From Isoetes taiwanensis (taxonomy: Eukaryota; Streptophyta; Lycopodiopsida; Isoetales; Isoetaceae), in contig JAJEKV010000023.1 in assembly GCA_021234155.1 (NCBI GenBank), positions 7,416,009 to 7,480,008 on the forward strand: a stretch of DNA of 64,000 nucleotides, in the 5' to 3' direction. The notes beneath the pieces are model-generated. The model did no database searches. It was not told the origin of the DNA and saw only the letters and a list, made by a program, of their open reading frames with translations. Each line of letters begins with the position of its first letter. The stretch's first letter is position 1. Position numbers and translations under genes: made by a program. This document shows, piece by piece, positions 34,630 to 47,039 of the stretch.

Positions 34630-34830
34630 ATGGTTTTTCCTTAATATATGACAGAAACTTTGTGTAATTTCTTATGTCCAGAAACTATGTAATTTCTTTT
34701 GTCCAGATCTAGTAATGTGTTTACTTTGTGAATCATCTTTTTCTGCAAGTCCTACTTAAAAATACTGTCAAAGGAAATACAAAAACCAAAGTAGTTACAA
34801 ATGTTGCACTTCCAAACCAGAGCAACCAAA
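34630..34830 (+). repeat. Dispersed direct repeat, copy 1
   Basis: Contains GTGAATCATCTTTTTCTGCA, AGTCCTACTTA, ACTGTCAAAGGAAATACAAA and CACTTCCAAACCAGAGCA; matched at 36780-36910, with a further partial copy at 36660-36720. It flanks the region holding the pseudogene at 35.6-36.5 kb on both sides. Confidence 0.75.
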
Positions 34831-35628
34831 CTGAAGCAAACAAACAAACACATCTAATTGAAATGGACACCACTATCTGTGTTCTCCTTTCAATATCTAG
34901 TCTAAATTTGATCTTCCTGTGTTCTCCTTTCATGTTTCTCAAGCTTTTCCACTTTCTCCCTTCTTTTCCGACCCTCCCCTGCTTTTGATCGATTCAATTT
35001 CCCCTTTGTTTGCATCCACACATTTTTATCATTGCCAAAATGAAGAGCGATTTTAACCTAAAGCCCAAAACTCTCGCCATTTCTCCATTGTTTTTGGCGC
35101 TTCAAAAGAAGATCAGCAATCTCAGCTTTTCAAACTTGAAGGAAATCTCGTCCAAAGGCTCAAATTTTCATTTCCTTTGGCAATTTTCGGATCTTACTCT
35201 TCAAAGCAAATTAATGGAGCCTCTTTCCGACCGCAAGACGCCAATATGGGATAATCACCGAAAGATCCCAATTTCCTTGGTGTTATGCCTTCAATTGATC
35301 TTTCTACTCGGCATTCCCGAGCCTTATGGTGTCCAAATACCCTCTTGTTGAAGTCCATTCTGATTTGCTTGGGACAATATGCTTCAAAATGAACGGCCTC
35401 AACTAGGATCTAAACTTGCTACCGCGGTACCGGTATTCATTTAAACTCTCCTATGGTTTTTGAGAAAATGAAATGTCTTTCCAATTCTCATCATTCTCAA
35501 AGTAAACAAAACAGGGGATCAACATAGCTAACCTTTGGTCTCACTTGCTCTCTCTGCAAAAAAAGGCCTTACCATAAATGCTTTTACCATCTTATAAAAC
35601 TTCTAACCGATTTCTTGCTCATAGGGTA
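34831..35628. other. No supported gene
   Basis: A 113-codon plus-strand frame at 35010-35351 (KMKSDFNLKPKTLAISPLFL) has no recognised domain. The rest is intron-like and leads to the acceptor at 35628. Confidence 0.35.
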
Positions 35629-36499
35629 CATGGAGCTATGCAGAGGTCATCGAGGAGGAGAAAATTTGATAGAGGAGCGATAGGGTTTGAAGTTCGGGTT
35701 TATATGGAGATGAGAGAATTCATGAACACCAGGTCAAGTTCCCTCCCCATAATCAATGGTCTGTCAGACAGATGATCAGAGACAATGAAATAAGCAAGGC
35801 AAGAGAAAGGATTTGGGCAAGTATATATACAAGAGAAGTTATGCAAATGATTTACATGTTTTGGTTCATAAACTCGAACCATTATGAATTCACTGAAAGA
35901 CAGTTCAGCAAATATAGGCAGATGTTCTACACTCACAGAATGTTAGCTGATGCTTATGGCACCCTTATACTTCTCATGGTTCAGCAGGATTTTTACAGAT
36001 TAATAAGGGATAATCTATGGATGGCCGACTCCTATGTCATGGGAACTGGGTAAAAGCATGCTACGGTGTACCACTTTTGGAACCCTCAAAAATACCTACA
36101 CTGGGTACTTTTAAAACTGGTACTTTCTGTTTTTTCTTTCCATTAAAATCGATCGAAATTTTTTGAATTGAAGCTCAGTAACATGCCAATCTATAGTACT
36201 AGAGGATAACAATACTATTAGAGACTAAAATAAATGAATTAACTCTCAAACTTATTATTTATTGTGGCATTTATGCAAGTTCCCAGTACCCAGTGTTGGG
36301 TACTTTTCTGGGTAGTTTCGCACTCCCTAAAAAGTACTTTAGATGGTACACCCTAACATGCTTTCACCCAACTGCTGATTCATTCACTCAATCCTATAAC
36401 CAACTGTTCAATACTGCCATAAACTCTGATGATCCAAAGATTCCTACTATTCCTGATGAGACATACATTGACAGTATTGCCTCCTTTGAGATGCAATAG
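35629..36499 (+). pseudogene. Paralogue of the 22.9-kb unknown gene, interrupted by a MITE
   Basis: Follows an acceptor CTCATAG|GG and starts YMELCRG like its partner. After a divergent, frameshifted stretch (a two-base excess near 35702) it aligns again: IHEHQVKFPPHNQW, ERIWASIYTREVMQM, NHYEFTERQFSKYRQMFYTH, RMLADAYGTLILLMVQQDFY. A 322-bp MITE sits after MGT; removing it with one target copy restores the frame into ADSFTQSYNQLFNTA and DDPKIPTIPDET to the stop at 36497. Opposite orientation to the 22.9-kb copy. Frameshift plus insertion make it a pseudogene. Confidence 0.7.
36048..36369. mobile_element. MITE inside a coding exon
   Basis: 322 bp. Ends GGGTAAAAGCATGCTACGG and, inverted, GGGTGAAAGCATGTTAGGG; similarity continues through GTGTACCA. 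Flanked by AACT at 36044-36047 and 36370-36373. Excision restores the reading frame of the host exon. No coding capacity; superfamily unclear from a 3-4 bp target duplication. Confidence 0.85.
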
Positions 36500-36659
36500 T
36501 ATCTGTTTGGTTTTTGCAGGTTTGTTAACAGAGACAGTTTTTTGCTATTTGGACGAGATATGGGATTACCTCTTTGGAAAAGACCTCAGTTCCTGGCTCT
36601 AATCCTCTTCTACAACAAACAGATTAACACAAAAGTATAGGACTCAAGGCTTCAGATCT

Positions 36660-36910
36660 TTTCTCCAGATCTATTAATGTATTTACTATGTGAATCATCT
36701 TTTTCTGCAAGTCCTACTTGGACAAGACCTTAATATATGACAGAAACTTTGTGTAATTTCTTTTGACCAAAAACTGTGTAATTTCTTTTCTCCAGATCTA
36801 TTAATGTATTTACTATGTGAATCATCTTTTTCTGCAAGTCCTACTTAATACTGTCAAAGGAAATACAAAAACCAAACTAGTTACAACTGATGCACTTCCA
36901 AACCAGAGCA
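36660..36910 (+). repeat. Dispersed direct repeat, copies 2 and 3
   Basis: Two local copies of the 34630-34830 repeat (36660-36720 and 36780-36910); the second continues with the CAAAGGAAATACAAAAACCA segment. Confidence 0.75.
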
Positions 36911-37076
36911 GAGGCAATGTTGAACATCAAAAAGTACAAATGCAGTTCAAAAAGTACATCAATTTACATTATCAAGATGGCAACAACATGATCTTTGATC
37001 AATCACCAACCATAATCAAACTTCATTATCCAAAATGTAAATGCAAATCTGGCATCAGGTACATCAAGAGTACTTA

Positions 37077-37815
37077 AACTTTTTCAGGATATCCATTGCT
37101 TGCTTAGATTCTTTATCCAACAGATTGGATAGTTTCTTCTCAAGCACGTAGTCTTTCACATTCTCAACTTCCAACAGCCCCGCAAGGAAAGGTTTCAAAT
37201 GCTCCAAGAGAAAATTACCTTCACGGCGAGATGGCTGATAACTGTTTGGGGTCATTACTGTGCCCGCAGTATTCTTGTAGCCGCGGTATAACATGTCATC
37301 AATCAAAACTGTGTTGTGTTCAGCCCATGTTCCCTTGTATCTAGAGTCGTGGTAGACCTTGTTGAGATCTTTCAAAGAATAGGGCTTTTTGCTCACTTTA
37401 AATGATGTGTTTGTGCACACATCCGAAAAGTGCCAAGTAAATAGCAACTTGTCTCTAAGACTCCTTGGAAAGGTATGCTTCAGGATTAAATTTGCAAATG
37501 ACACTTTCGTCAATGTTGTCCGGATAGCAACCCCGAAAGTGCTCCACGCACCATTCCAAAAACTCCAATGCTCTTGGACGCAAAAACCAATATCTTTGAG
37601 AGATTGAGATGCTTTGCCTCTGCATCATCTTGAAGGTCACGGGCAATAGTTCCCCTTTCTCAAACAAATTTTGCACAAAACTCCTTCAAGCTCAAAAATT
37701 AAAAGCTTCATAGGCAGTTTAAGCCGCTTATTGATTCAAGCAACATAGAGGGACTTGCTATGTATGTCACCGCCACGTTTACTTTTCTTTATAGTAGCCA
37801 CCGCTCTCTTGTACT
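37077..37815 (-). pseudogene. NIF/FCP1-like HAD phosphatase gene, degraded
   Basis: NIF-type HAD phosphatases remove phosphate from the RNA polymerase II C-terminal domain. Minus strand, in order: a Lys/Arg-rich stretch (IKKSKRGGDIHSKS), LPMKLLIFELEGVLC near 37705, RYWFLRPRALEFLEWC near 37570, then after a one-base frameshift TTLTKVSFANLIL, LRDKLLFTWHFSDVCTNTSF, SLKDLNKVYHDSRYKGTW, NTVLIDDMLY and YVLEKKLSNLLD. The usual catalytic D-x-D of the first motif reads E-x-E (FELEG), so catalysis is doubtful even if the frame were intact; the LIDD motif is kept. There is another frame slip near 37665. Confidence 0.65.
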
Positions 37816-39440
37816 TCCCCAGAATTTAAATGTTAAAAACACGCACTAAGTGGAAGTTAAGAGATGGAATTTCTAAGTTACCAGTGAATATGATTCCTCC
37901 TCGATCTCAAGGATTGACTTATTTGTTTCGGGCTGCCTATACTCTGCTCCTTCAACGTACAATTCTTTTTCACAGGGTACTCAACATTCTTCTTCTCAAA
38001 TTGACTGCTTAAGGCCTGGTTAGTCCCTCTTTTCTCCTTACATGGACTGTGATCAACTTTGCTTTTCATACTAGGTGATGATGCAAGATCACTTAGTTCT
38101 TGTCCATGATATGGCCTCTCCTAAGATATGTTCTTTATCTGCAAACACTTTAAATATTGTAAGGACTAAGAATTCACTTATTGACTCTCCATTTTTCTAT
38201 AAGCTACCCGGTGGAAGTGACATTGTGGCCAAATCTTCCGTCTCTTCAAGATAAATGTCATTCTCAACTTCAAAACATGCTTCACTCTTAATATCGCCTA
38301 AAACTTCTTTAACCTTGGTGTTCGAATCAAAACCTCGCAGAATAATTTCATAACCTCGCAAAGATGTCATTTTAAACATGCATATAACCTCAACTCATAC
38401 AAAGAAGACATTACCTTCTTTGACATTATTTTCAAGAATGACTAACGCCGCCTTTTGTGTTCTTCTTCAACAAATAAATCAGCACTCAAACGCCTTGGCA
38501 AAGTGCTTGTTTTCCTTGGCGAGGACATGGATGTTGGAGTAAAGGCAGCCATTGCAAATCCTCCATTCCTATCTGCTCCACATGCATAAACATTCCTCAA
38601 TATAAGGTATGATCATTTCAAACTTATCATAAATGTACAACCAACCATCACAAGACTCTATCATTGTGTTCATTTGCACTCTTTTTCGTCCGCTTCGGAC
38701 CAAGTAGAGATATCCATGTCATTGATATCTTGTGCTCACAATGGATCTCGCAAAGATTCTTCCGATACACTACACACGAGACATACATGGTTAAATAGTT
38801 AAAAGAAAATGAGGCAAAAGAGTGATAATGTTCAACTACACGAAATGCACAAGACAACAAGGGAGATGATACGCATGCATGCATTCTCGCAACAATGGTA
38901 GGTAGAAGCATGCCATCCGCTTTTCAATGATCTCGTGACAAAATGGGCACGCTTCGCTCAATTCAATACTATCCTTCAGATTACTCATAACTATTGCTCC
39001 CCGTGGCGTGGAGGAGGATCCAAATCAAATGATGACTCATAGTTTGTCTAGCAAGTAACATTCTTTTAAGACAAGATTTCAACTTTTTCAGCTCATCCAA
39101 TGTGCCATCCCTAGAAATTTCTCGAAAGTAACAGGTCGTTACTTGCATCCTTTATGACAGTGTAATCTCAAAGAAGTTCTTTTTTTCAGAGGTCAATGAC
39201 GGCCTCAATGCCAACCCTTGCTATAGTGGGTAAGGTTGCAATTAATGCTTCATATCCGCCAATGTCACCCTCCAAGTGTGCTTGTTTATCGCCAAGGCCT
39301 TTGATTTTGTCGGTTAAGTCATTGCACTGTCATTCATTGACCGGCTTTCCAATGCCAATCTGCTAATCTTATCTTCTATCCCCGAAATCCATTCTTTCAA
39401 CCCCTCGTTGACATTGTTTGAACATGCATCCGATTAGACA
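37816..39440 (-). other. Decayed minus-strand coding-like region
   Basis: Several minus-strand stretches look coding but change frame often: MTSLRGYEIILRGFDSNTKV (38379-38200), ADRNGGFAMAAFTPTSMSSP (about 38575-38510), EISRDGTLDELKKLKSCL (about 39120) and NNVNEGLKEWISGIEDKISR (about 39420). They could be upstream exons of the NIF-like gene or a separate decayed element. No family assigned. Confidence 0.3.
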
Positions 39441-42400
39441 AAATTGTATATACAAACCGCAACAACAAATGAGCATTGTTTGAGTTGAAACTCGCAACTA
39501 ATAGCTAATCAAAACTAAAACAAACCAAAACTACCACCAACCGCAACTACTACCAACAAACACATTCGAATCAGAATTACATCACGCAAATCGACATTCG
39601 AGCTATAACTCCAACAAAGAGTTGCAACTTCGAACTACAGAAATGACACTACACACTGCGAATCGACATTCGAATCAGACTCAAAGTAGTTTCAACTCGA
39701 ATCAAAATCGCCAAAGTTGCAAATTGAACACCAAACTAGAACTCCACCAGTTCTTTGATATGTAGCAAGTCATTGACTAATATTAGGGCCACAGCCAAAA
39801 ATGATACAAATGCAAGCTTTGCAGACTTACAAATGTGCAAAACTTCCTGCAAATGTGCACTTACCGTTAGCTTCAATAAAAAAGCAAAAAGCCTCAAGTA
39901 AAGCAAATAACAAGAAACACACACGACCATTTACATATACATGCGTTGAGACTTTAATAATCTTTGAATCAACAATGCTTTCTTTAATAAGAATTCAGAA
40001 CAAAACAAATGTATTCTAAATGGCAGCCACTTCTTTCATATTGCTCAACCTTTGAAAAGTTTCAATATGAAATTCTTGGCCACAGTTAGATGGCTTTGCT
40101 GCTCATATCTAAAATTTATCTTATCTGGGAACCAAAAAATTCTCTCAGGTCTTCACAAATCCGACTCCAAAGAGTGGATTTAAAAGGTTCCACCAAAGCT
40201 AGAATAAAGGGGTGAAGCAAATCGAATGCCAAGGCTAAAGAAAAAATTGTAATAGTCTATGTGCATAACCAATCTTACTCAATAACTTCGAATCTTCAAA
40301 TGGTAGCTTCCCTGTCACCCTGTCAATACATGCAGTGCAAATTCGACCTTGAAAAATTTGAAATCCTGTTGTAACTGTTTAATTGACGCCACAATTGCAA
40401 GCCCCCAAATCGTGTTCTTGATGGAGGCGTCTGTGTGCGAACATCTGGTTCTGGAGATGCGGTAAGGCTAAGCTCTTGGGTGCTTCAAACGAGTTCCCCC
40501 CAAATTTCCGTCATTCTCGCCATTCGAGTTGGTCGAAGTTCTTGGAGCTATTTTTGGACTAAAATTCCCACTATTTTGGATCTATTATTTGATGTTGCAA
40601 AACTAACATATTGAGCCACTATACCATGCTTTTGTATAAAGAGACCAATATGTCTTTTTGTAGCTCCTCGCGATGCACCAAACATAATACATCTACTTAC
40701 TATAAGACTTCAACATAAATAATACGTGAAATATACCTACACAAACAATATAAAAAAAGCATCACATTGCTATGACGACGCTGCTATAACATGATACACA
40801 ATTCTATCAAGCGTGGCAACATTGGGTGCACACTTTTTGGGCACCTGGATTTCACAACACAATGGTGATACTAATAGACAGAAAATGATTGAAATAAGAT
40901 CAGAATAACAATATAACTTCTCTCAATGTCTTTCAAGTGGAACATCGCCTGAAAGATTGTTTATTGTATGTTGTGACTCGTTCATCGATGTTATAGATGA
41001 ACACCTATAGCTTAAAATATTGTGAGTACTAGGAAGTGCTGTGATTGTGTCTGCAAGACATAAAACAGGTACATACAAACATTTCTACAACATTAAACTA
41101 GTCAGTTGCATACACAATTCAATCGAGGGGCACTTGTGGATGGGCTTGTACATGAATGTAGGAGACCTACAAACTAATTGTAAGAACATGGTAGGGGACT
41201 ACTTTAATTTAATGACTTCACGGTTTGGTTTGGGCCACTTCACCCTCAAGAAACTGAAGGGCAACCCTTCGTGCGCAGCACCTTGTATTTATTATTCCAT
41301 TCAATCAAATAGTTGCGAACTAGTATTCTTAACTGTACTTACTCCCGCTAGTGTTTATCTTTCTTAATACAGCACGCCTTGATATCAAGTTTCAAGTTTT
41401 GGTGAAAGTTCTATTGAGACATGTTGACTCATTGGACTCTTTTGCATTTGGGTGCATTTCATGAACTTGGAAATTATTATCAACCAACCTATATCCAGAC
41501 CTTGAAGCAATCTTGAAGCATGCAATTAACTGGATCAAATGTGGAAGATTCTTATGCTTTGTTTGCAAAACATTGATAATTTGATAAATCATCGAGGATG
41601 AAATTATAGTTTTTCAATTGCGAGAGATAACGACAATATTCTCCAAGTCCATCTCCAACAACAGCAAAGTTAGATACTATAAGTCCAATGTATATACATT
41701 CAATAAAATAAAAGGCTGATGGAAAATGTTGAAGGGCATATACAAACTATTTGCTATCCATGACATTCATTCATTAAAATAAAAGTGATGGAAAATGTTG
41801 TTATTTAGGTGCCGACACAAACTATTTATTATCCACAACACTCGACTTGTGTGTTGACATACTCGGCTCCATAACTAACTATATTATATGGTTCAACAAC
41901 GAGCACAACTCCTCCATGGCACCATATGCTCCCTCACCCCTATTTCTCTTCTCTCAATGACACCAAAACCCCCTCTTCAAACATTGCCATTGGTATTATG
42001 CATAAGTATTGTATATCATGTTATTCGAACCAAATGGATATGTTCCTTAAATACATAAGTACCATATATCATCTTACCATTATTACAAAGACTTCAACCA
42101 TTATATAATGAGTCCATTTCTTACATTCCCCTTGCACATTTTCACATTCATTATGTGACTAGAAAACCAAGCCCAACTAGCCAAGCAAGGTTGATTGAAT
42201 AGATCGGAATTACAGCAAGCATCATCACATTCTTTCATAGCTCAATAGATTGGATGTATTTGAAGCAACCATGCCTTTCAAAATTCTAGCTTTACATAAT
42301 GAATTAATAGTCGTCAATATGGGTAACAAGATGGGATAGGATTCAATCATTGAAGGTGCAAACAAAAGAACTCAACAAGCTACTCTACTTTATTGTTCAA

Positions 42401-44240
42401 TAAAAACTCTTGAGTTATGATGCATAAACACCATAAACATCTTATCAAGTTATCAATGTGAATGGTCAGTCACAATGCACTATATATATCCACAATTCAA
42501 CATTTTGATCAAATTCATATTCGCGCAGATTTTTTTTTTATCTTCATCAAATGGACCTCAAGAGTTTCTATATACCCACCCCACCCCCCGTTCCACACAC
42601 GCATTGGAAAAAAAAACCCCCACATTTTCTAGCCAACAATAAACCAATCACCCCTCCCTTAAGATCTAGAGTCCGACAACGCCGAACACCATAACTAGTA
42701 TTTATTGAATATAGTTTTTACTTTTTATAGTTGAACATGCGATATTCTACTAGATTTAAATTAGGAGACGTAATTGCCTGCGTAGAAATGTCAGACTGCA
42801 TTTGGAATTCCACCTAAAACTTGAGAGTAACTAGCCTCTCACAATCCTGGGGGATTCACCTATATACAATATATGGCTATTATTATGCCATTTGCATTCT
42901 AAGGTAGCAGAAAACCCCTTAGTATATGGTCTAGAAAATCTAGAATAAATACCCAAGTAAAATTCATACAAGCCTGAAATGATGCACAATGTGGTAGAAA
43001 ACCATCCCTTTTTATATATTTTCGTACAAAGAAGCCCAAAAAAGATAATCCATTCCCTACGCTTAGATGATTCATACGAGATTCCTCGTAGAAGAGAAAT
43101 CTACGAGGAATGCATGGATCAGAGATGGGATCGAGGTAATAAAAGACACATCTAGAAGATGGAAAAAATGCATCCAATATGTTGAGAGTACTTACTCTAT
43201 TCTAGATTTATAATTGCTTTATATTGGATTTGCCATTCTAAGTGTTTTGTCAGGCCCTCTGGTCTCATACATTTATTTAATTAGACTAGTAAGAATCATA
43301 GAGATTTGAGACTCTGGTCAGCCATTTGCATGTGCTCAATTTAATCCGTCCGAGGCAACAATTCTAAACCCAGACTAGTTGGTTGTATACTTCATAGGTT
43401 GTACAGTAAAATATGTCCAAGAACTTTCATTTATATAAGAAGAGCATACTTATTGAATCCTTGCAACCATATTAACTCAGCAATGTCTAAAATGCAGATC
43501 TTTAGGTCTCTTGTGATGCAATTTAGTCTGCAATTCAAATCTTTAGCTCATTAGGCTTGGATCATCCGAAACTTTCATTCTAATGTTGTATTTATTATTA
43601 TACGTGGTTTTATATCTTGCTTGGAAGGACGTCTTATTGCCAGTGCCTTCAGAATAAAATGAAACTTATTCAGAAGCCACCGAGATCTAAGAATTGTGTT
43701 TGACTGTGACCCAATTTTTGTTCAGGTCAGAATGCGAGGCCTATTGTTTCTCGAGGTAAGAAATTAGTAGAGGATACAGGCAGCTCTATTAGTGAATGAC
43801 AATATATTTTCTGCTACTTAGTTTGAATGCAGAATCGAGTCTCTTGCAAATCAAACGAGAACAACATGGACTATTTAGTTGTTATAGATGCCTTAAACCT
43901 TCTATATGGTTGACCTGAACTTGCAATGTGACTATCTTGAACTAGCTGGATGAAACTTACATTTAGATAGTTATAGTTGGCATCCGTATGTCAACATGAT
44001 CGTAAAAACAATATGAATCAAATTATTCACATACTCACGCTCTATGAAACATCTAGCGTGACCTCTTTCAATGTCCATATTCGAAGTCTAATCACAACAA
44101 CTCCTCTACCTATAATTTCCACAAATTTTGTAAATTACAAAGCGTTTGATCTTTTGGGTTGAATTGGTCTAAAGTAACTCGTGAAGGCCCGCCAAAGAGT
44201 ATTATGATCCAGTATATTACATCAATAGTTAGCGTCCTCA
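39441..44240. other. AT-rich intergenic DNA, no supported gene
   Basis: 39441-39730 is rich in CAACTACCAACCGCAAC-like low complexity, the complement of that in the transposase intron at 28.0-28.5 kb. An R4 repeat lies at 41225-41290. A C-rich tract is near 42577-42600. Nothing else recognised. Confidence 0.5.
41225..41290 (+). repeat. R4 short dispersed repeat, copy 1
   Basis: GCCACTTCACCCTC then GGGCAACCCTTCGTGCGCAG and CACCTTGTA; matches 51038-51100 on the same strand with about 85 percent identity over 55 bp by eye. Confidence 0.65.
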
Positions 44241-44415
44241 TTGGGTTGCCCCTAGGGGGGCAAACCCTCGTTTATGTGGGTTTGTGGGATATACTGAGTA
44301 TATGCTGGAATATACTCAGTATATGTTGATGACTGCTAAAAACCCTTTGTTCCCTGTAAATGCACGGTCAGTTGCGTTGTGGATCAAGGATGTTCTGGAC
44401 CGGGTAACTGGCAGC
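44241..44415 (+). repeat. R3 dispersed repeat, copy 2
   Basis: Best-preserved copy: GC palindrome start, TATACTGAGTATATGCTGG, GATGACTGCTAAAAACCCTT and a right part (GTTGCGTTGTGG, GGGTAACTGGCAG) that also recurs after copy 4. Upstream of the MTB-like pseudogene. Confidence 0.75.
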
Positions 44416-45151
44416 TCCAATCTGATGAATAAGAACACAGCAGGGAGCGACGATGCAAGCAAAGCAGAATGTGTTTTAGGTTTAGATATACGTCGGAAGG
44501 CAGCAAAGTCAGATAATGAACTCCTTCATGCCGGCTTGGGCAGCCATAATCGGCGAGATCCTCAGAACTGTAAGCTCTATGCATCCTCTCATTCTGGTGA
44601 TTTCGATTTATATTCTATGCAAAAAACCTATTTATTTAGGGATCCGAACGCGTGGAGGAAATATCTTCTGTTCACTTTGCATCTCAGCTTTGAACTTCCG
44701 TTTCAGCATCGTGTTCTTCCAAGGTACGCTTCCTCCTCTTTGTTCCACAATTCTTAACAAATTCTTTGTTCTCTCCTGTTCTAGTTTGCAAATTTATTGT
44801 TTTCTGCCCCTTTCTTCTTCGAATTGTTCTTTCTTTTTTCTCGTCTTTCAGAGGTCAATGGTTAACAATGGAAGGATTATATGATAAGAATTCCTTTTTA
44901 GAGTAACCTTATCTGGCGTCTTTTCATGAGCTAGCAGCGTTTGCATAACCTTAGCAAAACTGTGTTATTTTTGTGTAGTATTGAATTGCATCGTGACAGG
45001 CACTGCAGTGAGACCATACAGACATCATAATCATACCTGATGTGTGCAACAGATGAATCCACGATGTCCGCTCTTTACATGGTCTGGCTTTTTCGTGATA
45101 TTTAATCATCATGTAAGATACTTATATGTTCTAGTATTTGTCTATATTGTA

Positions 45152-45422
45152 CAGATGAATTCTCAGCTAGGTGTCCTATTCTATGTTTTATTTCCATTTT
45201 ATGTCTCACTAATTGTGGCCTTACTTCCATGCAACTCTTCTACACCAGCATTTTGCTCTGAGCCATTTTACGTGCCTTGTTATTCTATCCAAGGGCTAGA
45301 TTCCACCTGCAGATGAATTCTCATCTAGGTGTCTTATTCTATGTTTTATTTCAACAATCATTTTGCTCTGCGCCATTTTACGTGCCTTGCTATTCTATGC
45401 AAGGGTTAGGTACAACCTGCAG
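45152..45422 (+). repeat. Tandem duplication, 158-bp and 113-bp units
   Basis: Unit starts CAGATGAATTCTCAGCTAGG at 45152 and again (TCATCTAGG) at 45310; the second unit lacks about 45 internal bases but resumes with CATTTTGCTCTG.GCCATTTT. Confidence 0.85.
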
Positions 45423-45666
45423 CAGTGGAAGGTGCTTTGCACAATCAAAGTCCGTGCTTATTTTCGCCAGCACTCGGGTCTGATTTCTAACTACAGTAGC
45501 ATGATATTTTCTGCCATGGAGTTTTTGACGGTGTGAAGATATATGCCGGATAAGGAAAATCCATCTCCTGCACTGCGACATGATTCAAACACCCTTTTTC
45601 CGCAGTCGAAGGTACTCTGTGAATCCTGCCATGTAAAGTAATTGGAAGCCTTGTTTCAAAGTCACT

Positions 45667-45886
45667 GAAATTGTCACATTTCAGTCTTTTTCTTGTGCCT
45701 TACATCTGTAGTTAGTTTTAATCTTCTACTGCTTAACAATAAGTTTTTGTACCAGTGTCTTTTCTTGTGCTTGAAAAGATAGAAATTGTTACTTTTTCAG
45801 CGTTTTTTTTGTGCCTTAGATCTTTAGTTAGTTTTAATCTTATACTGCCTAACAATAAGTTTTATGTACCAATGTCATTTCGTTTT
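45667..45886 (+). repeat. Two-copy tandem repeat, 115-bp period
   Basis: GAAATTGT.AC.TTTTCAG and TTAGTTTTAATCTT.TACTGC recur at 45667 and 45782. Confidence 0.8.
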
Positions 45887-46067
45887 TTGACATCTAACAT
45901 GTTCTGCAAGATGGATGTTTTGGCATTGCAGATAAAGGGATCAATCATCTGAAGGAAGTATTCACAGTTGGCATCTGTAATCTTTGCAAATATTAGACAT
46001 AGTATTGCTATGATTTACAAGACATTGCCTTTAGGGTTTGGATAAAAAGGGTAGCACTTCTTTTCAG

Positions 46068-47036
46068 GAACATTGCTTGAGGGGTATTAAGGGCACTGTG
46101 CGTCGCAGTACAGATGGGCATATCATACACGTGAATGTTGACACAGATATGATAATATCAGAGGAGCCTCCATATGGTATACTTTTATATTGCACGAAAA
46201 CACGTTAAGAACGCATTGTAAGCCAGAAGAGCTCTATCACATAATTGAACGTTTTGCACTTGGTCAACGGCGTCTTGAACTGTTTGGGAAAGACCATAAT
46301 ATTCGTGCTGGTTAGGTGACCATTGGAAAGGGGCTAACTTCATCAAACTATAATACCCAGGTATGTAGCATTTAACTCAAATATTGACTAAGAATTCAAA
46401 TATCATGAACATAATTAATTCAGAGTTGGCTGTTCTCTGAGTCTTATATATTGTTGCAGACTTATTCAAAGTATTTCTCTGATGCGGAAGGTAAAGTATG
46501 GCAAGGAGGCTGTGGAAACCCTCCGGCTGATGCTCCCCATTTGGTTGGCACAACCCTTGAGATAGAAGCACTTCGGCCCAAATCACCTCCACTTAGACCA
46601 CAACAGCCGCCCCAGTCCCAAGCTGCAAATTCTGCATCTCAGCCTTCAGCAGTGACTTCTAGCAATAAGAAGCCTCCAGTTGCAGCATCTCCTACAGTTC
46701 CTCAAGATGGGCAAGTAGCACTGCCAAATGCTGGCCTACTACCGGTAGAGTCATCTGCCTGTTGCTGTGGTGGATGTTGTTGCTGGAGCTGATCCCAGTT
46801 CCCCTATGGTTCAAAATCCAAAGGTTGCTCAGTATTCTTTTGCTGGCAGTTCTGTAGCAAGACCTGTTGTTGCCTCTGTACGTGATGGTGAGAAACTGGA
46901 TAAAGATGTTTCAGATTATTTAGGGATAGATACCGTTGAGCTTCCAAAAGAAACTACCAGCACTCAAGACGGGACACCTGTGGAGGTTGTGGAAAGTACC
47001 CCAAATGGAAGTATATCTGATGTTGGGGAGGTCAGA
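46068..47036 (+). pseudogene. MTB (METTL14-like) m6A methyltransferase subunit, C-terminal fragment
   Basis: MTB is the non-catalytic partner of MTA in nuclear mRNA m6A methylation. Exon at 46068 (acceptor TTTTCAG) reads [20 protein letters not shown] and ISEEPPYG. A 46-bp interval, short for an intron, precedes [20 protein letters not shown] and [10 protein letters not shown]. The next codon is TAG (46313-46315), where relatives have Trp in AGWLTVGKG; the frame then goes on to NYNTQ and a GT donor at 46361. Exon 46460 onward reads KYFSDAEGKVWQGG, EIEALRPKSPP and a Pro/Gln/Ser-rich tail. A frame slip near 46768 follows. N-terminal half and start are absent. A nonsense codon in a conserved motif and the sudden end at 47036, where a repeat begins, argue for a dead copy. 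Confidence 0.75.
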
Positions 47037-47039
47037 ATA

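Larger units (their letters stand above)
44416..46067. other. Intron-like DNA with tandem duplications
   Basis: No assigned exon. Possibly the 5' part of the segment carrying the MTB-like exons. Two local tandem duplications are listed separately. Confidence 0.4.

Noticed and set aside
46313-46315. TAG in the MTB-like fragment rescued by RNA editing
   Set aside because: Known plant editing of this sort is organellar; for a nuclear fragment with other lesions, decay is the simpler reading.
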